A stretch of DNA of 46,406 bases, from positions 1-46,406 of the forward strand of contig DASXMR010000014.1 in the NCBI GenBank assembly GCA_036495525.1, in the 5' to 3' direction. How positions within the stretch are numbered: the first letter of the stretch is position 1; each line of letters starts with the position of its first letter. Of the stretch, positions 32,847 through 40,884 are shown in pieces. The notes under the pieces were generated by a model. That model searched no databases and was not told the DNA's origin. It saw nothing but the letters and a program-made list of their open reading frames with translations. A program made the position numbers and the translations under genes. Source of the stretch: DASXMR01 sp036495525. Its GTDB lineage: Bacteria > Actinomycetota > Actinomycetes > Streptosporangiales > Streptosporangiaceae.

Positions 32847-33758
32847 CTAACCAGCTAGGGCGGGCTCGGCGGCGGCTTCGGCCAGGACCTCGATCAGCCG
32901 CAGGCTGGCGGGCGGGTCGGGCGGGTCGCCGTAGGTCATCGCGTAGACGTGCCGCCGGGCGCCGGGCAGCGGCTCGGCGCAGACGCCGGGATGCCGGGCC
33001 GAGCGCAGCGCGAGGCCGGGCAGCGTGGTCACCCCAAGCCCGGCCGCGACCAGCGCCTGCACGGCCACGTAGTCGTCGGTCGTGAACGCGATCCGCGGGG
33101 TGAACCCGGCCGCCGCGCACTGCCGCAGCAGGTAACCGCGGCAGCGCTCGCAGCCGGCGATCCAGCGCCGTTCGGCGTAGCCGGAGAGGTCAGCACCGGT
33201 GAGGCCGTCGGCCGCGGCCACCAGGAAGACGGGCTCGTCGAGCAGCAGCCGGCCCCTGGTGCTGTCGTCCTCGTCGCCGGGCACGCCGAGGTCGGCGTCG
33301 CGCTGGTAGTGCCGGAAGACCAGGGCAACGTCGACGTACCCGGCCCGGAGCATGCGCAGCGCCTCCGGCGGCTCCGCCTCGGTGAGCATCAGGTCCACGC
33401 CGGGTGTCTCAGCTTCCAGCCGGGCTGCGGCGGCGGGCACGATCGTGCCGAGCGCGGACGGGAAAGCCGCGAGCCTGACCCGGCCCTGGCGCAGGCCCAC
33501 GTGCGCTGACAGCTCGGCCTCGGCCGCGTCGAGCCGGCCGATGATCTCCTCGGCGCGCTCGGCCAGCAGCAGCCCGGCGTCGGTGAGCCGCACGCCGCGG
33601 CCAGCCCGTTGCAGCAGCCGCGCGCCGGTCTCAGCTTCCAGCCGGGCGATGTGGTGGCTGACCGACGGCTGCGCGTAGTTCAGCGCCCTGGCCGCGCCGG
33701 TGACCGAGCCTTGCCTGGCCACCGCCACGAGCACGCGGAGCCTGGTCACGTCCAGCAT
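32847..33758 (-). CDS. LysR family transcriptional regulator
   Basis: 303 residues from the ATG at 33758; an in-frame extension to 33815 would cover the operator-like dyad. The winged helix is clear: MLDVTRLRVLVAVARQGSVT at the start, then GAARALNYAQPSVSHHIARL (21-40). The effector domain is typical periplasmic-binding-protein-like, with AAFPSALGTIVPAAAARLEA and a Cys pair in AGCERCRGYLL. It is divergent from the GNAT gene with an 86-bp gap, the usual LysR arrangement, so the acetyltransferase is its likely target. The co-inducer is not evident. Confidence 0.9.
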   Translation of the reverse strand: MLDVTRLRVLVAVARQGSVTGAARALNYAQPSVSHHIARLEAETGARLLQRAGRGVRLTDAGLLLAERAEEIIGRLDAAEAELSAHVGLRQGRVRLAAFPSALGTIVPAAAARLEAETPGVDLMLTEAEPPEALRMLRAGYVDVALVFRHYQRDADLGVPGDEDDSTRGRLLLDEPVFLVAAADGLTGADLSGYAERRWIAGCERCRGYLLRQCAAAGFTPRIAFTTDDYVAVQALVAAGLGVTTLPGLALRSARHPGVCAEPLPGARRHVYAMTYGDPPDPPASLRLIEVLAEAAAEPALAG

Positions 33759-33767
33759 CCACCAACT

Positions 33768-33782
33768 ATAGATCCGCTCTAT
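33768..33782. promoter_or_regulatory. LysR-type dyad
   Basis: ATAGA-TCCGC-TCTAT is a perfect 5-bp inverted repeat with a 5-nt centre, 10 bp upstream of the lysR start. The ATAG-N7-CTAT form is typical of LysR-regulator boxes. Confidence 0.5.
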
Positions 33783-33808
33783 CGGTCCTGACCGGGGGCA
33801 AAACCGCA

Positions 33809-33837
33809 TCGACACCCCGATGAGCCGCTGCTACCGT
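33809..33837 (+). promoter_or_regulatory. Predicted promoter of the GNAT gene
   Basis: TCGACA (33809-33814), a 17-nt spacer, and TACCGT (33832-33837). The GTG start at 33845 lies only 7 nt after the -10, so the mRNA is probably leaderless. Confidence 0.5.
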
Positions 33838-33844
33838 CCCGCTG

Positions 33845-34519
33845 GTGACGAACCGTTACTGGCCGCTGTTCGACCTGCGCCTGCGCACTCCGGACCTGGA
33901 GCTGCGGCCGATGACCGAGGCTGACCTGAGCATGGTCGCCGACCTGCTGCCCGCTGACGTGTGGCAGGACCCGGCCATCCAGTCCCCGCCAGAGGCCGAC
34001 GAGCAGACCGCCCGCGGCATCGTCGCGCACCAGGCCTACTGGCGGAGCTTTGCGTCGTGGCGCCCGGACGCCTGGGCTGTCAGGTTCGTGGTGTCGGCCG
34101 GCGGCGAGTACATCGGCACCCAGGAGCTCGAGGCCCGGGACTTCCCCGTGCTGGGCACCGTGGACAGCTCCTCGTACCTGCTGGGCCCGGCGCGCGGCCG
34201 CGGCTACGGCAAGCAGATGCGTGCCGCCGTGCTGGCACTGGCCTTCGGCCCGCTGCAGGCGCGGGCCGCGGTGAGCTCCGCCTGGCACGACAACCACGCC
34301 TCGCTCGGCGTTTCCCGCTCGATCGGCTACCAGCCCAACGGCGAGTCGCTGCACGCGCACGGTGAGCGCGTGGACACCGAGCTGCACCTGCTGCTCAAGC
34401 GCGCCGACTGGCTGGCCAGCGGCGCCGCTCAGCAGGTCACGATCAGCGATTTCGAGCCGTGCCGTCACCTGTTCGGCCTGCCGGACACCGGCCGGTCCAG
34501 CAGCGGCGCCGCCGGCTGA
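33845..34519 (+). CDS. GNAT family N-acetyltransferase
   Basis: 224 residues from GTG 33845. The acetyl-CoA pyrophosphate-binding motif is LLGPARGRGYGKQMRAAVLA at about 116-135 (R/Q-x-x-G-x-G/A form), preceded by GGEYIGTQELEARDF and followed by SSAWHDNHASLGVSRSIGYQ, typical of RimJ/RimL-like acetyltransferases. The substrate could be a protein N-terminus or a small molecule. It is divergent from the LysR regulator and its last 55 bp overlap the 3' end of the ureohydrolase gene on the other strand. Confidence 0.85.
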   Translation: MTNRYWPLFDLRLRTPDLELRPMTEADLSMVADLLPADVWQDPAIQSPPEADEQTARGIVAHQAYWRSFASWRPDAWAVRFVVSAGGEYIGTQELEARDFPVLGTVDSSSYLLGPARGRGYGKQMRAAVLALAFGPLQARAAVSSAWHDNHASLGVSRSIGYQPNGESLHAHGERVDTELHLLLKRADWLASGAAQQVTISDFEPCRHLFGLPDTGRSSSGAAG

Positions 34520-35535
34520 CGGACCCCGGCTGCACGCCCCGCGCCGGGTACTGCGCTGGGCTCGGCGGTCGCCTGACGGCGCCGCCAGGCGATGCCGGAC
34601 AGGGCCTCGAGCACGACCCGGTTGGCCAGGAACGCGGTGATCTCCGCGTGGTCATAGGGTGGCGCGACCTCCACCACGTCCAGGCCGGCCACTGGCAGCT
34701 CCATCGCGATCCTGCGGACCGCGTCGAGCAGCTGCCTGCCGGTCAGGCCGCCGGGCTCCGGCGTGCCGGTGCCCGGCGCCATGCCCGGATCGACGACGTC
34801 GACGTCGACCGACAGGAACACGGCATCGCAGTCGTCGGTGGCGATGCCGAATGCCTCGGTCAGGCATTCGTCCAGGCCGCGCGCTACCACCTCGCTCATC
34901 TCGTAGCTGCGCATCCGCTGCCCGGCCATCCAGTCGAGCGTCTCCGGGCCCGGCCAGTAGCCGCGGAGCCCGACCTGCAGGAACCGGTCGCCGCGCACGG
35001 CGCCGGACTCGATCAGCCGGCGCATCGGCGTGCCGTGCCCGTACAGGGCGCCGGCGAAATGAGTGTCGCCGGTGTCGGCGTGCGCGTCGAAGTGGATCAT
35101 CGACACCCGGCCCCAGCCGACGTGCCTGGCCACACCGGTCGCGTCGGGAAACGCGATCGTGTGGTCGCCGCCCAGGATGACCGGGATGGCGCCCGCGCTG
35201 GCCGCGGCGTACACAGCTTCCTCCAGCCGCCGCAGCGACAGCTCGGTGTCGCCGGACGGCATCTCGATATCGCCGGCGTCCGCCACCCGCAGCTCGGTCA
35301 GGGGGTCGACGCCGAGGGCCAGATGCGGCCGGGAGCCGTCGTGCGGCAGGTAGTCGGTGAAGCGGATCGCCTGCGGGCCGAACCGCGCGCCCGGCCGGTG
35401 CGTGGTCCCCCCGTCAAACGGCGCCCCGATGATCATGATGTCGGTGCCCGCCAAGGACGCCGGGTCGGCCAGGTCGGCGGCCGGCACGCCGAGGAACGTG
35501 GCGTCCGGCCCGTACATCCCGCCGAGTCGCGCCAT
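34465..35535 (-). CDS. Agmatinase/arginase-family ureohydrolase
   Basis: 356 residues from the ATG at 35535, preceded by GGGAGGAG. All binuclear manganese motifs are present: GGDH (122-125), DAHAD (150-154) and SVDVDVVDPGMAPG with Asp 244 and 246. The substrate loops (YGHGTPMRRLI and VGLRGYWPGPE) resemble agmatinase or guanidinobutyrase rather than arginase. It would release urea from a guanidino compound, giving putrescine or 4-aminobutyrate. About 30 extra C-terminal residues are low in complexity and overlap the GNAT gene end. Putrescine produced here could link to the polyamine-type locus at the left of the window, but the two are 23 kb apart. Confidence 0.88.
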   Translation of the reverse strand: MARLGGMYGPDATFLGVPAADLADPASLAGTDIMIIGAPFDGGTTHRPGARFGPQAIRFTDYLPHDGSRPHLALGVDPLTELRVADAGDIEMPSGDTELSLRRLEEAVYAAASAGAIPVILGGDHTIAFPDATGVARHVGWGRVSMIHFDAHADTGDTHFAGALYGHGTPMRRLIESGAVRGDRFLQVGLRGYWPGPETLDWMAGQRMRSYEMSEVVARGLDECLTEAFGIATDDCDAVFLSVDVDVVDPGMAPGTGTPEPGGLTGRQLLDAVRRIAMELPVAGLDVVEVAPPYDHAEITAFLANRVVLEALSGIAWRRRQATAEPSAVPGAGRAAGVRQPAAPLLDRPVSGRPNR

Positions 35536-35620
35536 CTCGCTCCTCCCGGCCCAGTCAGGCAACTCCCGGCAACGATAGCCTGCCGCCCGCGCGCTGCCGC
35601 GGTGCGGCAGAATCGCTGCC

Positions 35621-36349
35621 ATGCCAGCACCGCAGCCCACGATCGTCGCGACCAGCATCGGCTTCAGCTCAGACGGCGGAGACATGTGGAACGTGCGGCC
35701 GGGCCCGGCCTACCTGCACGCGGCCAGGCTCGCCAGGGCCGGCCAGCACCCGCGACTGTGCATCATCGGCACCGCGGTCGGTGACAACCCGGCCTGGCTG
35801 TCGACTCTGCACCACGCGTTCTCCAAGCTGGACATGCTGGTCTCGCACCTGGACCTGTTCCCGATGCCGAACGTGAGTGACATCGAGCAGCACCTGTCCG
35901 CGCAGGACGTCATCTGGGTGTCTGGCGGCAGCACGGCCAACTTGCTCGCCTTGTGGCGGCTGCACGGCCTGCCCGAGGTCCTGCGCGCCGCCTGGCAGGC
36001 CGGCGTCGTGCTGATGGGCGTCTCGGCAGGCTCGGTGTGCTGGCATCTGGGCGGCACCACAGACTCGTTCGGCCTGCCGCTGCGGCCGCTGACCGACGGC
36101 CTGGGCTTCCTGCCGTACAGCAACAGCCCGCACCACGACGCCGAGGCGCAGCGCCGGCCGCTGATCCACCGGCTCATCGCCGACGGCACCCTGCCGGACG
36201 GGTATGCCACCGACAACGAGGCGGGCCTGGTCTACTACGGCACAGACCTGCACGAGGCGATCAGCGAGAAGCAAGGCGCGCTGGCTTACCAGATCATCAG
36301 GCAGGGCGATCGCGCCGTGGAGACCGCGCTGCCGACCAGGGTGCTGTGA
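35621..36349 (+). CDS. Peptidase E-like protein (family S51)
   Basis: 242 residues. The nucleophile elbow is GVSAGS with Ser 135, and the SGGSTANLLALWRLHGL turn and YSNSPHHDAEAQ region (with the likely active His) match peptidase E and cyanophycinase-like enzymes. Peptidase E cleaves N-terminal Asp dipeptides. The N-terminal SIGFSSDGGDMWNVRPGPAY segment is typical of a long-known actinobacterial subgroup. The Lrp-type regulator gene starts 1 nt after its stop, so they form an operon. It is divergent from the ureohydrolase with an 85-bp gap. Confidence 0.85.
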   Translation: MPAPQPTIVATSIGFSSDGGDMWNVRPGPAYLHAARLARAGQHPRLCIIGTAVGDNPAWLSTLHHAFSKLDMLVSHLDLFPMPNVSDIEQHLSAQDVIWVSGGSTANLLALWRLHGLPEVLRAAWQAGVVLMGVSAGSVCWHLGGTTDSFGLPLRPLTDGLGFLPYSNSPHHDAEAQRRPLIHRLIADGTLPDGYATDNEAGLVYYGTDLHEAISEKQGALAYQIIRQGDRAVETALPTRVL

Positions 36350-36350
36350 C

Positions 36351-36818
36351 GTGCCGCTGGACGACCTGGACAAGCGGATCATCGCGGCGCTGGTCAGCGA
36401 CGGCCGCGCCACCTACGGTCAGGTCGGTGCCCTGGTCGGGCTGTCCGCTCCGGCGGTCAAGCGCCGGGTGGACCGGCTGCGTGCCTCGGGCGCTATCACC
36501 GGGTTCTCGGCCAGGGTCGACCCATCGGCGGTGGGCTGGACCACCGAGGCTTACGTGGAGCTGTTCTGCCGCGGCCGGACCTCGCCGGCCGACATCGCCG
36601 CGGCGGTCAGCAAGTTCCCCGAGGTCGCCGACGCCTGCACGGTGACCGGCGAGGCCGACGCGGTGCTGCACATCAGGGCCGCGGACGTGCGGCACTTCGA
36701 GCAGGTGGTCGAGCGGATCGGCGCGGAGCCGTTCGTCGTCAGGACCCGCAGCGTGATCGTGCTGTCCCGGATGGTCAGCCGGCCAGACGCGCTGCCGCCG
36801 GGCAGCGCGGCTGACTAG
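36351..36818 (+). CDS. Lrp/AsnC family transcriptional regulator
   Basis: 155 residues from GTG 36351, 1 nt after the peptidase E stop; longer upstream readings are antisense-like. The helix-turn-helix is LDDLDKRIIAALVSDGRATY, then VGLSAPAVKRRVDRLRASGA. The C-terminal RAM domain has FPEVADACTVTGEADAVLHI, which binds amino acids in this family. Together with the dipeptidase it suggests regulation by an amino acid released from peptides. Confidence 0.88.
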   Translation: MPLDDLDKRIIAALVSDGRATYGQVGALVGLSAPAVKRRVDRLRASGAITGFSARVDPSAVGWTTEAYVELFCRGRTSPADIAAAVSKFPEVADACTVTGEADAVLHIRAADVRHFEQVVERIGAEPFVVRTRSVIVLSRMVSRPDALPPGSAAD

Positions 36819-36833
36819 CCGGGGAGCTAGTGC

Positions 36834-36856
36834 CGCGTCTCGTCGTGTCAGACGCG
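36834..36856. terminator. Stem-loop after the Lrp gene
   Basis: CGCGTCT (36834-36840) and AGACGCG (36850-36856) form a perfect 7-bp stem with a 9-nt loop, 15 nt after the stop. No U-run. Confidence 0.55.
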
Positions 36857-36953
36857 TCGGGCCCCAGCGCGCCTGTCCGGGCGCCCTGGCCAGTTTGGGC
36901 GGAATCGAGCGGACTGGCGGTTTCCTGCACCCCGATCAGCTACAGTCGTGGCC

Positions 36954-37196
36954 ATGCCCGAGCGTGACCCAGATCCCCAGGCCAGCGCAGACCTGCCCAC
37001 GACCACGGGCGAGTTCCGGGCGCGGCCCGACATCTCGGCGAGCACGGCCCAGTTCCGCGCGTTCGCCAGCGGAGCCGAGGGCGACACCGGATGGTCAGCC
37101 ACCCGGAAGGCGAGCAGCACCAGCAGGATCGCCGTCATCGGCGGCATCGTCGCGGTCGTCGTGGTGATCATCGTCATCGTCGCGCTGGTCGGATAA
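36954..37196 (+). CDS. Small single-pass membrane protein, unknown function
   Basis: 80 residues from the ATG at 36954 (GTG 36948 is an alternative). A polar, charged N-terminal half (PERDPDPQASADLPTTTGEF) is followed by a C-terminal helix (IAVIGGIVAVVVVIIVIVAL), so the protein is probably tail-anchored. TACAGT (36941-36946) lies just before the start, so the transcript may be leaderless. I do not recognise the family. It is upstream of the KimA-like gene on the same strand with 124 bp between. Confidence 0.55.
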   Translation: MPERDPDPQASADLPTTTGEFRARPDISASTAQFRAFASGAEGDTGWSATRKASSTSRIAVIGGIVAVVVVIIVIVALVG

Positions 37197-37320
37197 CAAG
37201 CCGGCGGGTAACGGGCGGGTCAGCGGCAGGCCCGGGGGCAGGGCAGGCCGCAGCCGTCCGGACGGGTGACGGCGGGCCGCTCCCATGGGCTGCTACCAGG
37301 CGTGCTTACATGAAGCCGTT

Positions 37321-39282
37321 ATGACCGCTGCGCCCGACGAGGAGCGGCACCGGCTGACTGCCCTGGAAGGCCTGGCAGCCCTGTCGCTCGACGCGCTCTC
37401 GTCGGTGGCGTACGGACCCGAGGCCATCGTCATCGTGCTGGCCGCGGCCGGCGCCGCCGGCCTGGCCTACACCACCCCGGTGACCGGCGCGATCGTGCTG
37501 CTCCTCGCCGTGCTGGTGATCTCCTACCGCCAGGTCATCAAGGCCTTCCCGAACGGCGGCGGCGCGTACGCGGTGGCCGGCCAGCACCTGGGCACGATGC
37601 CCAGCCTGGTGGCCGGCGCGTCGCTGATCGTCGACTACGTGCTGAACGCGGCCGTCGGCGTGTCGGCCGGCGTCGAGGCGCTCACGTCCGCTTTCCCTTC
37701 CCTGTACGGCGGCCGGACGTGGATCTGCCTGGCCGTGCTCGCGGCCATTACCGGCGCCAACCTGTGGGGCGTGGCTGACTCGGCCCGGCTGTTCATCGTG
37801 CCGACGGTGATCTTCATCGCGGCCATCGCCGCGGTCATCGTCGGCGGGCTGATCAGGTCTCATCCGGTGGTGCCGGTCGACCAGCACCTGCCGCAGGTCG
37901 CGCAGACCGTCGGCATCCTGCTGCTGCTGCGTGCGTTCGCGTCCGGCTGCTCGGCCCTGACCGGCGTCGAGGCGATCGCCAACGCGGTGCCGTCGTTCCG
38001 CAAGCCGAGGTACCGGCGGGCGCAGCACACGGAGATGTTCCTCGGCATCATCCTCGGCATCATGCTGCTCGGGCTGGCGATCCTGATCCGCAAGTTCCAC
38101 GTCTCCTCGGCCCCGACCGAGACCGTGCTGGCGCAGCTCACCGGTGCGGCGCTCGGGCATGGCGTGGTGTTCTACGCCGTGCAGATGATCACCACCGTGC
38201 TGCTGGCGCTCGCCGCGAACACCTCCTTCGGCGGCCTGCCGGTGCTCGCCTCGCTGCTGGCCAGGGACAACTTCCTGCCGCACCTGTTCTTCCTGCGGGC
38301 CGACCGGCAGGTGCACCGGTACGGCGTCATCTTCCTGGCGGTCGCCGCTGCCCTGCTGCTGCTGGTGTCCCAGGGCGACACCCAGGCGCTGGTGCCGCTG
38401 TTCGCCATCGGCGTGTTCGTCGGGTTCACCCTGTCGCAGCTCGGCATGGTCAGGCACTGGCACGAGTCCCGCGAGCCCGGCTGGGCACGCCGCGCGACCA
38501 TCAACGGCGTCGGCGCGGCGTTCACCATCGCGGCGCTGGCCATCGAGCTGATCAGCAAGTTCACCAAGGGCGCGTGGCTGATCGTGATCGTGGTGCCGCT
38601 GCTGGTGCTGCTGTTCACCCGGGTGCATGCGGCATACCAGCGGATCGGGGCCGCGCTGCAGATCGGCCAGACCCCGCCGCCGCCGCAAGAGCGCAACTCG
38701 CTGGTGGTGGTCCCGGTGGGCAGCATGTCCCGGCTGACCGCTGAGGCGGTATCGGCGGCGCTGTCGATCGGCGATGAGGTCGTGGCCGTCACGGTGTGCT
38801 TCGCCGACCCGGATTCCGAGGAGGCCGACGCGCACTTCCGGGACCAGTGGGAGGAGTGGCACCCGAACGTGCCGCTGCTCACGCTGCGCACCAGGCACCG
38901 CTCGCTGGCGCCGCCGATCATTGGCTACCTCCGCGAGCTTGAGGCGGAGCAGCGCTATCACCGCCTGGTGGTGCTCATTCCCGACGTCTGGGCGTCTCAC
39001 TGGTGGCGGCGGGTGCTGTACAACCAGCGCGGCTTCGTGCTGGACCGGGCGATCCAGCGGGGCACGGACAACGTGGTCGTGTGCCGGCTGCGCTTCCGCC
39101 TGGCCACCGTGGCCACGGACGACCGGGCGGCCTGGCCGGGCGAGCCGGCCGGCTCGCACCCGGATGCGCACGCACCCGATGGGGCCGGCCGGCCCGGCAG
39201 CTCATCAGCGCCGCTGGCACCAGGCCCGGCGGCCGGGCAGGCGCCATCCTCGGGTGCCGCGTCCTCGGACGGACCAGCCTGA
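37321..39282 (+). CDS. KimA-like potassium importer (APC superfamily)
   Basis: 653 residues from the ATG at 37321. About twelve helices fill the first 450 residues, then a soluble C-terminal domain follows. The first helix region has LSLDALSSVAYG, with Asp 24 and Tyr 31 seven residues apart, the spacing I recall for two potassium-coordinating residues of B. subtilis KimA. Other family landmarks are FPNGGGAYAVAGQHLG and FGGLPVLASLLARDNFLP. In the helix with VDYVLNAAVG, Asp 105 is kept but Asn 109 and Gly 113 stand where I recall Thr and Ser. KimA is a proton-coupled K+ importer whose soluble domain binds c-di-AMP. It lies near the kdp operon, supporting a potassium role. A generic amino-acid permease is the alternative. 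Confidence 0.7.
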   Translation: MTAAPDEERHRLTALEGLAALSLDALSSVAYGPEAIVIVLAAAGAAGLAYTTPVTGAIVLLLAVLVISYRQVIKAFPNGGGAYAVAGQHLGTMPSLVAGASLIVDYVLNAAVGVSAGVEALTSAFPSLYGGRTWICLAVLAAITGANLWGVADSARLFIVPTVIFIAAIAAVIVGGLIRSHPVVPVDQHLPQVAQTVGILLLLRAFASGCSALTGVEAIANAVPSFRKPRYRRAQHTEMFLGIILGIMLLGLAILIRKFHVSSAPTETVLAQLTGAALGHGVVFYAVQMITTVLLALAANTSFGGLPVLASLLARDNFLPHLFFLRADRQVHRYGVIFLAVAAALLLLVSQGDTQALVPLFAIGVFVGFTLSQLGMVRHWHESREPGWARRATINGVGAAFTIAALAIELISKFTKGAWLIVIVVPLLVLLFTRVHAAYQRIGAALQIGQTPPPPQERNSLVVVPVGSMSRLTAEAVSAALSIGDEVVAVTVCFADPDSEEADAHFRDQWEEWHPNVPLLTLRTRHRSLAPPIIGYLRELEAEQRYHRLVVLIPDVWASHWWRRVLYNQRGFVLDRAIQRGTDNVVVCRLRFRLATVATDDRAAWPGEPAGSHPDAHAPDGAGRPGSSSAPLAPGPAAGQAPSSGAASSDGPA

Positions 39283-39354
39283 ACATGCCTACCCTGAGGG
39301 AGCCAGTTTCCGGCTGACCGGCTGGTGCCCGGCACCAGGCTGGCCGGGACCCCG

Positions 39355-40689
39355 CTACCGGTGCCGCGCCGCCGCCCGGCTCAGCCGGACGTTCAGCCGG
39401 TCGTTATCGATGTCCAGCGTGACCCCGCGGTAACGCTCCAGGTGCGGCCCGCGCCACTGGTGGATCCGGCGGTGCCCGGTCCACAGGTGCCGCGGCATGT
39501 ACGGGCTGCGGGTCGTGCCGTGCAGGTCCCAGTCGGCGTAGTGGATGACGTCGGGCTCGGTCATCGAGCCGGTCCGGCGGACCATGTCGCGGACATTGTC
39601 GAAGGACTCATACACTCCGGCCTGGAAGCCTTCGCGATGCAGTTGCGCGTCCCAGGCGCTGAGGAACGCGGTGACTTCCTGGCCGCATCCGCGGTACGCC
39701 TCCATGTCGTAGATGATCGGCGTCCCGCCAGGTATGCCCAGGCCCCGTGCCTGCGCCCTGGCGTCGCGGGCCGCTGCCCTGCCTTCTGTCGCGGCCAGGC
39801 CCGGGACGATCCTGACCACCCGCAGGCCACGCACGCAGGATGCCTGGCGGCCGACGTAGATCGGGAAGTAGCGCCAGCCCTGCGCCCTGATCGCGGCGAT
39901 CCACTGGCGGGTCAGCCGGGCCTGGGCGCAGGCGCGGTTCATCCCGCCGATGTAGATGCCGATCGCGCGGTAGCGCGAGGCCAGCCAGCGGCGCATGATC
40001 CCGGCCGCCGGCGCCGAGCAGGTGTCGAAGCCGGCTCCGCTGAAGTGCCCCCTGGCCGGCCCGGACTGGATCCTGGCCGGCCCTGGCTGCCGGGCGGCCG
40101 GGCCAGTGCCGGCGGACGGCGCGGCGGTGAACCTGATCGTGGCCGCGATCGCTGCCGCGAGCGAGCGGTCGTCGCCGTAGGACACGCTGACCCGCATGCC
40201 GCCAGCGGGCGGCTGGTAGGTAAGAACATGAGTAACGAGGTAGTCGGCGTTGGTCAGTGCCCGCATGCCGCCGACGCGCACCGTGGTCTGCGCTTGCCTG
40301 GCCGCCGGGTCCTGCTGGCTGGCCGGCTGGATCTGCACCGCCTCGGTCCGGCCAAGCAGCCTGGCCGGGCAACGCGGCGCGGGTCCTGGCGTGCCCAGGT
40401 AGACCGCGTGCACGTCAAGCCGCGGACAGGTGGACGGGTGCCGGTCGAGGTCCACCACCGGCCAGGCTGCGGGTACTTGCACGCTTGCCCTGCCGAAGCT
40501 GACCGTCCGCCAGCCGGCCGGCGCCTGCGGCTGGACCGTGGGTGACCGGGGCGCGGACGACGGGGGAGCGGTCGATGCGGGAGCGGGCGGCGGCTGCGTG
40601 CTGGCTAGCACTGTGAGCGCCCCGGTGACCTGCCCGGCGATCAGCAGCACCGTGCTGGTCGTGATCAGGACCGCTCTGCGATGTCCCAT
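39355..40689 (-). CDS. Exported DUF1906 (glycoside hydrolase-like) protein
   Basis: 444 residues. An N-terminal hydrophobic segment (AVLITTSTVLLIAGQVTGAL) serves as signal or anchor, followed by a Pro/Ser-rich linker. A first domain (about 60-190) is unknown. The second domain, from GAGFDTCSAPAAGIMRRWLA to the end, is DUF1906: YRAIGIYIGG, YFPIYVGRQ, IIYDMEAY and ADWDLHG outline a TIM-barrel-like fold. Related mycobacterial Rv2525c is a Tat-exported protein tied to the cell wall; peptidoglycan or glycan binding or hydrolysis is possible. The Asp-x-Glu in IIYDMEAY could be catalytic. It follows kdpE on the same strand after 195 bp but has its own promoter. Confidence 0.75.
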   Translation of the reverse strand: MGHRRAVLITTSTVLLIAGQVTGALTVLASTQPPPAPASTAPPSSAPRSPTVQPQAPAGWRTVSFGRASVQVPAAWPVVDLDRHPSTCPRLDVHAVYLGTPGPAPRCPARLLGRTEAVQIQPASQQDPAARQAQTTVRVGGMRALTNADYLVTHVLTYQPPAGGMRVSVSYGDDRSLAAAIAATIRFTAAPSAGTGPAARQPGPARIQSGPARGHFSGAGFDTCSAPAAGIMRRWLASRYRAIGIYIGGMNRACAQARLTRQWIAAIRAQGWRYFPIYVGRQASCVRGLRVVRIVPGLAATEGRAAARDARAQARGLGIPGGTPIIYDMEAYRGCGQEVTAFLSAWDAQLHREGFQAGVYESFDNVRDMVRRTGSMTEPDVIHYADWDLHGTTRSPYMPRHLWTGHRRIHQWRGPHLERYRGVTLDIDNDRLNVRLSRAAARHR

Positions 40690-40743
40690 GACCGGGATGG
40701 TTACCCGCCAGGGCGGCCAGAGCGGTCTCCTGCGGGTTAACTA

Positions 40744-40772
40744 TGCGTAGGGAAATGATGATCTTATGTAAA
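40744..40772 (-). promoter_or_regulatory. Predicted promoter of the DUF1906 gene
   Basis: Minus-strand TTTACA (40767-40772) and TACGCA (40744-40749) are 17 nt apart. The predicted leader contains a GTTAACCCGC/GCGGGTAAC pair that could fold upstream of the start. Confidence 0.4.
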
Positions 40773-40884
40773 ACTAATCCGCTTTCCGCAGCCTGCCGCG
40801 GGCGAAATACCGGCTCGGGCAAGGTGATCAGGAGGCGAAATGCCGGTGCACCGCGCGAGCCTGGCTAGCTGGCGGAATGGCGGT

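Noticed and set aside
36819..36953. Possible tRNA or small RNA after the Lrp gene
   Set aside because: The GC-rich inverted repeats do not form a cloverleaf and no anticodon arm or CCA end is seen; a terminator explains the stem.
37306..39171. Minus-strand open frame opposite the KimA-like gene
   Set aside because: A charged, repetitive antisense product; the plus-strand gene has clear transmembrane and family motifs.
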